Source of the DNA: Symbiodinium natans
Lineage: Eukaryota > Sar > Dinophyceae > Suessiales > Symbiodiniaceae
Direction of reading: 5' to 3'
DNA length: 64,000 bases
NCBI GenBank assembly: GCA_905221605.1
Contig: CAJNDS010002749.1
Span: forward strand, 117,501-181,500
This document shows positions 24,001 to 33,994 of this stretch, one piece after another (within the stretch, counting starts at the first letter, position 1; each line of letters starts with the position of its first letter). The notes beneath the pieces are model-generated. The model was not told the origin of the DNA, made no database searches, and saw only the letters and a program-made list of their open reading frames with translations. Position numbers and translations under genes: made by a program.

Positions 24001-27000
24001 CTGTACATGTCCCGCACGGACGCCCAGTAGGTATCCAGGCCCTCGAGCTTCCTGTCATGCTAAGCGTTGCTTAGGGTTTAGGGTTTTAGGGTTTAGGGTT
24101 TTTGGTTTAGGGTTTAAGGTTTAGGGTTTATAGGGCTTAGGCAAAGATGTATTTTGTTGTGTTCCCTGCAGGGTGTTCGTCTTCCCTTCCACTTAGAAGA
24201 CGAAAAAGAAACAACCCTAAACCCTAAACCCTAAACCCTAAACCCTAAACAGATTCCCCAAAAGAGAGGCCCAGCTTCCTGTAGTCAATCTTGGGATCGC
24301 GGGGCCTTCCCTCCATGGTCGCCACGAAGGCGTTCAGCGAGGGCTGCGAGGTGCCATCCGCGAAGGCCGCGAAGCAGCCGTCCACGATGTCCTCGTTGTA
24401 TAGCGTAGCCCTAAACCCTAAACCCTAAACCCTAAACCCTAAACCCTAAACCCTAAACCCTAAACCCTACCTAAACCCTAAATCCTGATTTATAAACCCT
24501 AAAAACTAAACCCTTGACCTTGAATATTGAGAAAAGAGTCGCAGCCGGCATCGGCCATGGCATGCAGGGTTGCGAGCTGCGCCGAGGAGGTGTTGTGCGT
24601 GTGGAAATGGATGGGCAAGTCACAAACTGACCTCAGATTGCGGAAGAGATGTACAGGGTTTAGGGTTTAGGGTTTAGGGCTTCGGGTTTAGGGTTTAGGG
24701 CAAACCTCTCTTGCATGGTTGATATAGGTTTGCATCAGCCTTAAAAACGTTTTCGGAAACCCACCGCCTAGGGACCGGATGACCTGAATCATCGGGGCGG
24801 CATGAGCTGGCTTCAGCAACCCGGCCATGTCCTTGATGGCAATCATGTGAGCTCCCGCATCAACCTTGGGGACGACTTATGAAACCCTAAAAGGGTTTAT
24901 GAGTTATGGTACCTTAATGGGAATTTATAGTAGTTTGGGGTATAGGACCCCAATTTTAGGGTTCATGTACCTTAATAGGAATTATAGTAGTATAGGGTAA
25001 TAGAACCCCAATTTTAGGGTTCTTTTCGTCCCCAAGGAACGCACTTCTTGCAAAGCTCCTTGTAGTAGTCGAGCGTGTAGATCTTCTCATCTGGGCTCAG
25101 GAAGTCTCCTGTGAAGCACATGGCAATCTCGGCCACCTTGTTCATCTTACGCACCGCGTTAATGGAGACCTTCATCTGCTCAATGTCGTTGAAGCAATCG
25201 AAGATGCGGAACACATCCATCCCTGAAGTCGCAGCCTGGCGAACGAACTCCTCGACGACGTTGTCCTGGGATGGTTGTTTAACAGGTGAACGTTTTCATG
25301 TTGAGTGCCTGTGGGTTTTGACAAAAACCGGCAGAGAACCTGGCATGAATCTCCAGTGCCCAAGTGAAATGAACCTTCTCGTCATTTAGAGTCCTTAGCG
25401 TTTTGAATGGAATCGCCACCTTCCAGAGCCAGAAAGAAATTCATATTTTCGCAATACAAGCTTGATACTGGAATCGGATACTTTCCTTTCCGCGATCTAT
25501 CCACGAAGCAGTTTTCTGCTCTGTATGACAAGTCTATATCGATTTTTGGGCGGACCACGTGCGAAGTTGCCTCCGTCTTCACGCACACCTCACAGGCCCC
25601 TCCCTAGCAGTGAAGCATACCGGAAATGACTTACAGTAAGCCCCAAAAAGTTGGAAACATTCTTAAACATTCTTATGGACAAATAGTGCCGGGATTCCCT
25701 ATACTTTCCTCTTAGGGATTGAGGCTGCTGAGTTTCCAACTTTTTGGCTTCTACTACACTTTGGTCACGGCAAATCCTCCACTCACTGCAGGTGCACACT
25801 CAACTTCAGCCCTTCAAAGTTCACGTGCCGCCCCTCACTGTTTCAGCAACCATTCTACCCCCCCTAAACCCTAAACCCCAAACTCTTAACCCCAAACCCT
25901 GAACCCTACACCCTGAACCCTGAACCCTGAACCCTAAACCCTAAACCCTAAACCCTAAACCCCAGCGGCAGGGTAGGACTTGTAGCCGACTCCGTTGGCG
26001 CCCCGCAGCAGCATCTGCGTGCAAATGTTGGGGATCGCGGCCCGGAGCTCTTCGAGGCGCCGGAAGGCGTCCTGGGGGTTAGGGATTGTAGGGTTTGTAG
26101 GGTTTGTAGGGTTTATAGGGTTTGGAGGGTATATAGGGTATGTAGGGTTTAGGGTTTGGGGTTTAGGGTTTGGAGTTTGGGGTTTAGGGTTTAGGGTTTA
26201 TAGGGTTCATAGGGTTTATAGGGTTCATAGGGTTTATAGGGTTTATAGGGTTTATAGGGTTTATAGGGTTTGGGGTTTAGGGTTTGGGGTTTGGGGTTTG
26301 TAGGGTTTAGGGATATTTATGTGCATGTATGTAGCTTCTATTCGTATTTCGTGGCCACGACCCTCGAGAAAGAAAGCGGGTGTGAGCAAACCGGCATCTT
26401 GCCAAAACTGTGCGTGTTTTGGGAACTGTACTTCCTGAGGAGTCATCAGCTAAGCTCCTACATGCACCGTGGGTCCTCATGCAGGAACCGGTATGCGACG
26501 TCGAAGGTGGCACCACCCCAACACTCCAGGGAGAAGTACTGGTGCAGGTGTTTGCTCATCTCTGGGGCGGCTTTGAGCATGTCGGCTGTCCTCAAGTAAA
26601 CTTTAAACTCAGGTCAGGGCCCCAACCCCTAAGGTATCCCTGGAGCGCCCTCAGAGCATCCCTGCAGTGTCCCCCCTGGAGTGCCCAAACCAAAGAGAAA
26701 AATCGTGTCTGCGTTGAGGGCCCCTCGAGTCTCACCAAAAGGCCCGACCCCCAAAGTATCCCTGGAGAACACTCTCTTTGGGGTGCCTTACCTTGCAGTC
26801 TCAGGTCTCCCCCCTGACCCCCTTCCACCCTCCGAAGTCTGTGTGCGTACATATGTATGTGTACGTATACATCTAGAAAAGCAGGTTGCACACATACCTG
26901 CAAGTCGCAAAAACAAACAAGAAAAAACACACCCAGTAGAGATGGATCAGGAGTCAACATGGTCTCAATACGACGTGTGACCCACATTCCATCTACTTTG

Positions 27001-28148
27001 GCGCCCTTTTCCCTAAACCCTGAACTTTTAACCCTTTCTTCGGGTCCTATTCGCTGAAACCAGCGTCTAAGTGTACCTCAAACCCAGAATCACACAACCC
27101 ACAGGTCCGCCCCTCTTTTGCTGAATTCATCGCCGGGAGGCCGCATGCGCGTCGCCACCAGAGACTGGTGCGCGTCGCGCAGCGTCGTGTCCGTCAACCT
27201 CGAGGGGGGGCCACCGGGACACGCGCAGAAACCCGAGAAGCCACGAAAAAAGGAAGGTGAACACCCAAAAACACTTCGGGTTTAGGGTTTAGAGTTTAGG
27301 GTTAGAGCTAAAGTTCCGTGGGAATCCTAGAAACCTCTAACCTCTAAGAACCGCAAGAAAGACATCGCTAGAAATTACTGAAAGCACCTAAATACCTCGA
27401 AGCCCCCCACCCTAAATTCTCTACGGCAATCTGTACCAAGGATCTAGGAGATGCTGCTCTCGTAGTTCCATTTACTACTGGACGACAGGACTGATACTAC
27501 CAAACCCCTGGGAGTAGGGCACTCATCGCCCACCCTAAACCCTAAACCCTAAACCCTAAACCCTAAACCCTAAACCCTAAACGCTAAAACCCAAATCAGG
27601 CCAGGCAGCAGCACTCGCTCCTTCGAAGTGGCGCGCACCCACCTGGGGGGCGTTTAAACGGTCTGAGATCGGCAATCTAAGCTAAGTAATCTCACAACCT
27701 GCAGAGCAAGTGTTTAGGGTTTGGGGTTTAAGGTTTTAGGGTTTAGGGTTTGTAGGTTGGGATGTTCCCCCTTATACTAACAGCCCTTAATAGGGATGTT
27801 AATAGGGCGGGGTACTAGAATCCCTATTCAGGATTGTTAGTATACGGGGGAACATCCCAACTCACAACCATGAAGACAAGTGATTACAAGAGAGAACTAG
27901 TGATGCAAGAGAGAGAGAGAAAAAAAAAACAAATAGGTTTAACGGTTTAGAGGAAGAAGACGAGTTAGAACGAAAGAAATCATGAGGAAGAAGCGCCGCA
28001 AGGCAGCAGCACAATTCCGCAAGAAGGACACTGTCGAGAGTTTCAGGGTTCAGGACTCTGAAGTTGAGAAAGTGCAACTCAACGCCGAGGGAAACCATAG
28101 AAGCAAATCTTGGTTTGAGAAACACGCAACAATTAACCCAAAAAAGAC

Positions 28149-28198
<50 letters not shown>

Positions 28199-31100
28199 AA
28201 ACAACAAACCCTAAACCCTAAACCCTAAACCCTAAACCCTAAACCCTAAACCCTAAACCCTAAACCCTAAACCCTAAACCCTAAACCCTAAACCCTAAAC
28301 CCTAAACCCTACCCTACGACACCAAAGAAAGCCCAGCCGCCTTGCCATGGCTTCTGGCCCCTCCTCGTCGAGGATCTGCTTCGCGTTGCGCTCGGGCTTC
28401 GCAGCAGCTTCGGGCTCCACCTGAGGGTTTAGGGTTTAGGGTTTAGGGTTTAGGGTTTAGGTTTTGGATTTAGGGTAAACAGTATAGTTCTGAAGAAAGA
28501 ATGACTTGTATTTGCATGTTTCTTATCATGTTCTGACAACAATCAAAGTACGAAATCGAACCCTAATCCATAAACCCTATGGACTCATAGCAGGGCTGTT
28601 TTTTGGGGTTCATAGGGTTCGGGGTGACAGGATGTTCGTGTGGAAGGGATTGGGTTCCGGATCTGCTTGGGGTGGGAAGAAGGTGCTTGCGTAAGAGCTC
28701 GCCCCCTAAACCCTAAACCCTAAACCCTAAACCCTAAACCCTAAACCCTAAGTCCGAGGTCCCACACCTTCAGGAAGCAGCTGCGTGGGCAGTCGCTGGG
28801 GCCCTTGCCTCGGAGTAAAGTGTCTATATGTTAACACCCCCTGCCCGAAGCTTGGAAGTAAACCCTAAACCCTAAACCCTAAACCCTAAACCCTAAACCC
28901 TAAACCCTAAACCCTAAACCCTAAACCCTAAACCCTTAGGGGCTCGACTGCTAGCCCGTTCCCACGCCACAGTGCCTATGACTGCAGGGTGAGATTCGCC
29001 ACTACGCGGCACCCAAGCTTCAGGCACAACCCACGCATAAAACTCGAAACTGCCTGAACCCTACCTACATGCCATGAAAACCCCAAAACCCGAGGCCCGA
29101 AACCCTCAACATCCCTTTGCGGATTTAGGTACAGAGCCTTATGAATAGATGTTCAGGGTTTAGGGTTTAGGGGTTAGGGTTAGAAGCCTTAGAGACCTGT
29201 TCCTGTTCGTAAGATACGTCAGGCTTCTAGCACACAGCACGAGGAAAATATTGAAGCTACTTTTTATGTTAACTGAAGCCCTAAACCCTCAACCCAAAAC
29301 CCCAAAACCCCAAAACCCCACAACCCCACAACCCCTAAACCCCTAAACCCCCTAAACCCCTAAACCTCTAAACCCTAAACCCTAAACCCTAAAACCTAAA
29401 CACTAAACCCTAAACATCCCTAAACCCTATGAAGCCTGAGTTGCCCTTGAAGAAGGAGTGGGCTCCCTTCAGCGTCCTCTCCGTGAGGAAGTGGAGGATC
29501 TTCGGAGGCGTCGGCACAACGCGCTGCTTCTTGCCCTTCTCCTCCTTAGGGTAGCCCAGGAATCACTTGTAAGAATGGGGTTTAGGGTTTAGGGAGCCTT
29601 GTACCCCTAAACCCTAAACCCTAAACCCCAAACCCACAAAAAGGGCAAACAAAAAGGTTTCCCTGGGCTAGCAAGCTGCCACAGGAGCCGAGGTGAGGGC
29701 CTCCCTCTCTTGAGGGCTGTACTCCTGGGTGGTCGGTTTAGGTTTAGGGTTTAGGGTTTAGGGTTTACCCCCTCTGCTGGCTTGCTGCTTGCTGAGCTGC
29801 TTACTAGATGAGCAAAAATCAAAGAAAAAACTTGCTACCAGAATACTACTGGGCTGCTAAAAGACTCTGAAACTCAAACAAATAAGAAAGCAGGGGATGA
29901 GGAAGAAAAAAAAGAGAGAGCCCAATATCAGGGAAAACTAAGCGTCTTTGAACTTCCCCATGCTCCGGAACTTCTGGTAGCGTTGCTCCACAAGCTTCCC
30001 CGAGTCCAACGCAGCAAGCTCCTGGAGACTTGCCTCCAAAGTGGGTTGATCAGGGAATAGGAGGGTACACTATATTCTACCCTCTATATATATATATATA
30101 TATGTACCCTTTGAGGGGTTACTATATATGTACACATATACATATTTATATGTACATATATATATATGCCCTTTAAGGGGTTATACAGGGTACCTCATGC
30201 CCTGATTCCCTACTAACCAACTGGAGAGTTGCCTCCACAAAGGCGCTGATGTTGCCCATCGTCCCAGGGAAAGACTTGCAGTCCTTTTGGGGTATCGGAG
30301 CATTGAGGATGAGATTCCGCTTGGGCGAAGCGGCCGGAGGTGAGTTACCCTTGTGGATTTCTTTAGAGAACTGGCAGGGCAGTCCTTTGATGTCTTCCGC
30401 AAAGTTTATCCAAGGAGTGGGGGTTGCATGGACTTGTGAGACCCTAAAGTAGTGGAAGATGGGCTATGCAGAATTCCTCCATGCGAACTGAAGGAAGAAC
30501 AGCACATTCCGACATCTGCTGTGACCACATGCAGGTAGAGGAACAATCATCAAAATGGGCGGAATTGCAACACACGTCTTCTATACCCCATAGGATCCTT
30601 CCACAGGGCCCTAAGCCCCAAGCCCCAAGCCCTAAGCATTAAGCCCTCAACCCTAAGCCCTCTACGCCCTCTACGCCCTAAGCTCGCAGTCCTCGCCCTC
30701 CTTCTCCCAGATCACCTCGTCGATGACGCCCAGCTCTTTCAACTGCGGGGCATAGATGTTCTGCTTGGAAGCCAAGGCCAAGCAGTCCTCCGACTTAGGG
30801 TTTGGGGTTTAGGGTTTCTTGCAATGGGCCCCCCAGGACTTTTCAAGGAAAAGCCGTCCTCCCCTATTAACAAAAAACGTCAGCCTTGAACAGATTAAAG
30901 GCGGAAGCGCGGTTTGTTGCAACTGCTCTTCGCTTACTTGCAACCTTCTTCTAGAATCGCCAGTCAATATTTGCCTGAAACACTTGCAACATAGACACCT
31001 GCTCTACAGAGCCTACGTATCCAAAATCCAACCTGTATGGTATGCAAAACACAAAAAAAGGCAACATCTAAGCAAGCAAATTACAGAAGAGCTTCAGCCT

Positions 31101-33994
31101 TAAACGCAGTCCTCCGGGAACTGTACCTTCTTGTGGTCATCATCCTTGTACCTCCCTAAGATGGAGGCCGCCCCTTCAGGCGTGATGGTCGAGTAATAGG
31201 CCTGGAGAAAGCAAGAACATCCGATTTTGACAGAAAAAAACCGTGAACTTGAAAAGTGAGTCTGCAAGAGCAGGCAAGAACCGGACGGCAGAGCAGCTTA
31301 GGCAGCTTAGGGTTTAGGGTTCCACCAGAGAAACCACCCTGAACCCCTAAACCCTAAACCCCTAACCCCTAAACCCTAAACCCTCAACCCTAAACCTAAG
31401 CCCCTAAAGCACAGCCAGCCTGAGACAGCATCCCAATCTTGTTGCCCATGGCGATGGCCAAAGCACCCCCCGAGCCGCCCTCCCCGACGATGATGGTCAC
31501 AATCGGCACCTTCAGGCCGCCCATCCTGGGATTTGTTGATGCTGTTTTTGTATGCGGGGGGGGGGGGGGGGGGGGGGGTAAGGGCCTGCGGGGTTTAGGG
31601 CTCCCCATCATGGTTTTGGCCTGTTTTTTTTTTTGTGGGGGGGGGGGGGGGGGGGGTGATTCTAACCACCCAGGCTTCTAGGAAAGGCTGCTTCTAGGAC
31701 CTTGATCTTAACGAATGCAAACAAGGTCCCCACGGCCATCTGCGGGACTGCAGATTGACATAGAACAACAAGGGAAAACAACAAAGAAACACAACACACA
31801 AAGCACACAACTTGTGCCTCAGTTGTTCTTCCTAGTTAACCTTTGGGATTATAAGGGGACTATACTACCCCAAAAAGGTTAAAGGTTCCCTACTCTATTC
31901 ATAATACCTAAACCCTAAACCCTAAACCCTAAACCCTAAACCCTAAACCCTTCTTTTTGCAATTCTCAGCGGCTTGGTCAGGTTCGTGGCGATGGCCTCG
32001 CTCTGGCCCGCCGTCTCCGCTGCGAAGGAAGGCCAGGCTCCGACTGTGTCCACCAAGGTGACCACCTTGGTTGTTTAGGGTTTAGGGTTTAGGGTTTAGG
32101 GTTTAGGGTTTAGGGTTTAGGGTTTAGGGTTTAGGGTTTAGGGTTTAGGGTTTAGGGTTTAGGGTGTAGGGTGTAGGGTGTAGGGTGTAGGGTGTCTCCT
32201 TGGGGAACTAAAGGTTAACCTTTGGGGATTATAACGGGAATGCAATAATATCCCACAAAGGTTCTTAAGGTTACCTTCTCTATACTACTACTAAGCCACG
32301 GGGAGGTTGAAGCGCTCCGCGAGGTCGAAGAACCGCAAGGCCGTCCTCTCGGGACTGCAACTGACTTGAGGAAACTACTTCGGCTAAGTGCTCTTCTTCT
32401 GCTGCTGCGAGATGTTCTTGCTGCTTTTGCTGCTGGCGGACTTCTTGGCTTCTTCTCTTCTCTTTCTTGTGTTTTTTCTCTCTTTGCTCTTGATCTGCTT
32501 GTTCTTTCCCATGTGCACTTTCTGGCCGTCCTGTAGCCAGCAGGCGTGGGCATCGCGTGGTTGTGATGCTCTCTCTCTGTGGGAGTGTGACCCTTGCCTT
32601 CGGTCATGGCCAGAAGCAAGTTAATAAGCTTTACAATCCCCAAACACTTTAAGCTTGTAGTTCGACATAACCAACACAGGAGTCGTTTTGTAAGTCCACG
32701 CTCAAAAACTTGGGCTCCAAGTTGCAGCAGCGCATGACCACGACGCTGCGGCCGCTCTGCAGTGTGGCGAGGCCGCAGCGCAGGCACCTGTCCAGGCCAT
32801 TGGGGCCCTTGCCGTCGCCACCGAGGTCGATGAAGCGGACCGCGAGCTCCTCTTCTCTTTTTTTCGGAGGGTGTTGGTTTTGGGTTATAATGTCTAGGGT
32901 GTAAAGGTTTAGGGTTCTCTGGGTCATGTAAAAGGGAGCCCTTAAGTTAAGATGAAAAAACCCAAGGAAGCTGCTTAAAGCCGTTTTCTTTGATAGCTTT
33001 AAGGAACAAAGCAAGCTTGAAACGGATGTGATGCTGGCTATGGCAACTATTTTTTGAGTTCGTTCGCAATAACGAAGCTAGGTCCTTGAGAATGTCCGAG
33101 GAGTCGTAGCGGTTGAGGAGGCGCGAGTTCACGTAGACTGGGTTCCCACACTCGAACTGTGTGATCGACAGGGAGGTTGAGGGAGCCTGCTGTGGCTTCG
33201 CTGCCAGCACGGACAGCACCTGCCAAGCGATGGACTCCATTTCTTCTGGGGGCACCACCAAGTCCACCATACCATGACGCATTCCGAACTCGTTGCTCTG
33301 GAAATCCTCCGGGCACTCGCGATCGTAGGCCGACTGATGCATGCCGAACTGTGTGTTCAGGATCACTTGCGGCCCGGAGAACCCCAATCGGCCCCGCTCT
33401 GCGCCAATCCGCACATCGGCCTGCATGGCGTACGAGGCGCTTACGCCTCCATAGCAGGGGTCCACAAGGAGAGTGATGAAGGGCAAGCCCGCCGAGGCCA
33501 AGGCGGAAACGGCGCAGGAAACCTTGGCCATCTGCATCAGGGACAAAGTGCCCTCATGCATCCGCGCTCCACCGCTTGCGCACTTGACGACCACTGGGAG
33601 CCCATGCTGCTTGGCGTACTCGAAGCCTCGTGTGAGCTTCTCGCCCTCGGCACATCCCAGGGAGCCTCCGAAGAACTTGAAGTCATGCTCCATCCACCTA
33701 GTTCATTGTTGGGATGATATTTCCTTGTTGGGTTCAAGTACCCTTAAAAATGTAAAATGTTCCCCAACTACGACAAAGCCACATGACCCGAATGCCTTGG
33801 GTATCAGACCCCAAAGGCATGAGGGTCTTGATCGTGCACTTGATGGCGGACAAGTTCTTGGCCCTTGCCTGGTTCTTCTTCAGCTCAGCCTCGTAGGCCG
33901 TACCTCCGAAGTCGAACCCCAAGAAGTCCTCCGAGCCGACTTCCGGCCACAAGGGCATCCCCTCCTCGGCCATCTCCGGTGTCTGCGCTGCCAT
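19823..33994 (-). CDS. multidomain biotin-dependent transcarboxylase-like enzyme (AccD-AccA, pyruvate CT, BCCP)
   Basis: My model has 34 exons and 3915 coding bases, about 1304 residues, in phase throughout. First exons: 33783-33994, 33085-33697, 32710-32849, 32300-32354, 31974-32065, 31420-31525, 31112-31201, 30684-30787, 30233-30443, 29947-30033; then 29704-29724, 29426-29544, 28766-28808, 28338-28420, 27607-27642, 27142-27198, 26476-26590, 25970-26071, 25041-25265, 24776-24864, 24541-24631, 24279-24391, 23964-24051, 23597-23722, 23344-23418, 22968-23045, 22125-22309, 21920-22016, 21536-21603, 21188-21321, 20954-21039, 20415-20462, 20125-20187, 19823-19885. It would move carboxyl groups between oxaloacetate/pyruvate and an acyl-CoA through biotin. 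No biotin carboxylase was found. The alternative is two adjacent genes, since a TAG at 29938-29940 would end the first half if the exon ran on. Confidence 0.75.
19894..20016. repeat. TTTAGGG array
   Basis: About 17 units forming the 3' end of the last intron of the biotin enzyme. Confidence 0.95.
21322..21535. mobile_element. introner, family A (CCTTGGGGACG ends)
   Basis: The whole intron between exons 21536-21603 and 21188-21321. Its ends are inverted copies of CCTTGGGGACG (one end reads CCTTGGGGAAA). GA donor; GAG and GAA flank the two sides. It carries internal tandem 'tatagtagtatagggta' type units, making it longer than its relatives. Confidence 0.85.
21672..21835. mobile_element. decayed introner, family A
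   Basis: Inside the intron 21604-21919, a CCTTGGG start, 'tatactatact' core and 'atgaaccatataaaccctttgagggctc' like tail match family A, but the right inverted end is lost. It sits between telomere-like arrays. Confidence 0.6.
22017..22124. mobile_element. introner, family C (CCCCCTTGGGAA ends)
   Basis: Complete 108-base intron. GTACCC is repeated at both ends and supplies the GT donor; the acceptor is TATAG. Splicing joins AFLM to YPGVFRDY. Confidence 0.9.
24865..25040. mobile_element. introner, family A
   Basis: Complete intron between exons 25041-25265 and 24776-24864. CCTTGGGGACG inverted ends; GTT repeated on both sides, the first copy serving as GT donor. Splicing restores KKC then VDAGAHM in frame. 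Confidence 0.9.
25635..25756. mobile_element. inverted-repeat element, family F
   Basis: Ends GCCCCAAAAAGTTGGAAAC and GTTTCCAACTTTTTGGC form an inverted repeat; inside, 'cattcttaaacattctta' is repeated. It lies in the intron 25266-25969. Confidence 0.8.
26085..26310. repeat. degenerate TTTAGGG / TTTATAGGG array
   Basis: Irregular 7- to 9-base units directly beside exon 25970-26071. Confidence 0.85.
27756..27861. mobile_element. inverted-repeat element, family D
   Basis: Nearly perfect ends GTTGGGATGTTCCCCC and its inverse, with TTATACTAACA/TGTTAGTATA just inside. It sits within the intron 27643-28337 of the biotin enzyme. Confidence 0.85.
28205..28312. repeat. CCCTAAA array
   Basis: About 15 units after a GAGA run (28147-28197), in a biotin-enzyme intron. 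Confidence 0.95.
28860..28937. repeat. CCCTAAA array
   Basis: About 11 units in a biotin-enzyme intron. Confidence 0.93.
30034..30232. mobile_element. introner, family G, TA-rich core
   Basis: Complete 199-base intron of the biotin enzyme. A 12-base direct repeat (CTGGAGAGTTGC / CTGGAGACTTGC) spans both splice sites. Near the ends are AGGGAATCAGGG and an inverse copy, the middle is TATA repeats with CCCTTTAAGG type palindromes. GC donor. Confidence 0.8.
31832..31910. mobile_element. introner-like copy, family B
   Basis: Within the intron 31526-31973; core 'ttaccccaaaaaggtta' motif and GGTTAACC-like start as in family B, here next to G runs and a CCCTAAA array. Confidence 0.65.
32066..32299. 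mobile_element. introner, family B, enlarged by a TTTAGGG array
   Basis: Complete intron of the biotin enzyme. The left part in gene orientation is family B (CTTAGTAGTAGTATAGAG); the right part (32074-32200) is a telomere-like array ending AACCAAG. GTGG is repeated at both ends and supplies the GT donor; splicing joins NLP to VVTLVDTVG. Confidence 0.85.
33698..33782. mobile_element. short introner-like intron
   Basis: Complete 85-base first intron of the biotin enzyme. GTGG is repeated at both ends, the first copy being the donor; AACTAG is the acceptor. Splicing joins IRVMW to MEHDF. An inner GTTGGG/CCCAAC pair can form a stem. Confidence 0.75.

Larger units (their letters stand above)
21188..29544 (-). 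other. pyruvate/oxaloacetate carboxyltransferase segment (pyruvate carboxylase C-terminal half)
   Basis: After a linker ([13 protein letters not shown], as in the post-carboxylase region of pyruvate carboxylase) come the hallmarks of the carboxyltransferase barrel: [19 protein letters not shown] (metal-binding Asp, 27142-27198), [20 protein letters not shown] (26476-26590), [16 protein letters not shown] (25970-26071), [13 protein letters not shown] (25041-25265), [17 protein letters not shown] (Lys that is carboxylated in the family, 24776-24864), [12 protein letters not shown] (metal-binding His pair, 24541-24631) and [12 protein letters not shown] (24279-24391). The PYC_OADA tail follows: [29 protein letters not shown] and [10 protein letters not shown]. 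All catalytic residues I know are present. The only ATG between the upstream stop and this barrel lies just before the barrel, inside exon 28338-28420. Confidence 0.93.
29947..33994 (-). other. AccD-AccA type acyl-CoA carboxyltransferase half
   Basis: The first exon starts at an ATG at 33994 ([12 protein letters not shown]). Exon 33085-33697 is AccD-like: [29 protein letters not shown] (oxyanion-hole glycines) and [16 protein letters not shown]. The four-cysteine zinc finger of bacterial AccD is not seen. After a linker, exon 32710-32849 ([13 protein letters not shown]) begins the AccA-like part: [81 protein letters not shown], then [13 protein letters not shown] Gly-Gly-rich CoA site is present in both halves. 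AccD and AccA fused in one chain is known in bacteria; the two parts here are in phase across introns. The substrate could be acetyl-CoA or propionyl-CoA. Confidence 0.85.

Noticed and set aside
26010..26303. Plus-strand frame with repeated G-F-R-V-Y/G-L-G-F units
   Set aside because: Translation of degenerate TTTAGGG repeats; the real exon here is on the minus strand.
29938..33994. AccD-AccA as a separate gene ending at TAG 29938-29940
   Set aside because: The exon fits AccA's end, so this remains possible, but I see no ATG for a downstream gene until inside its linker exons, and a GA donor just before the TAG joins both halves in phase.
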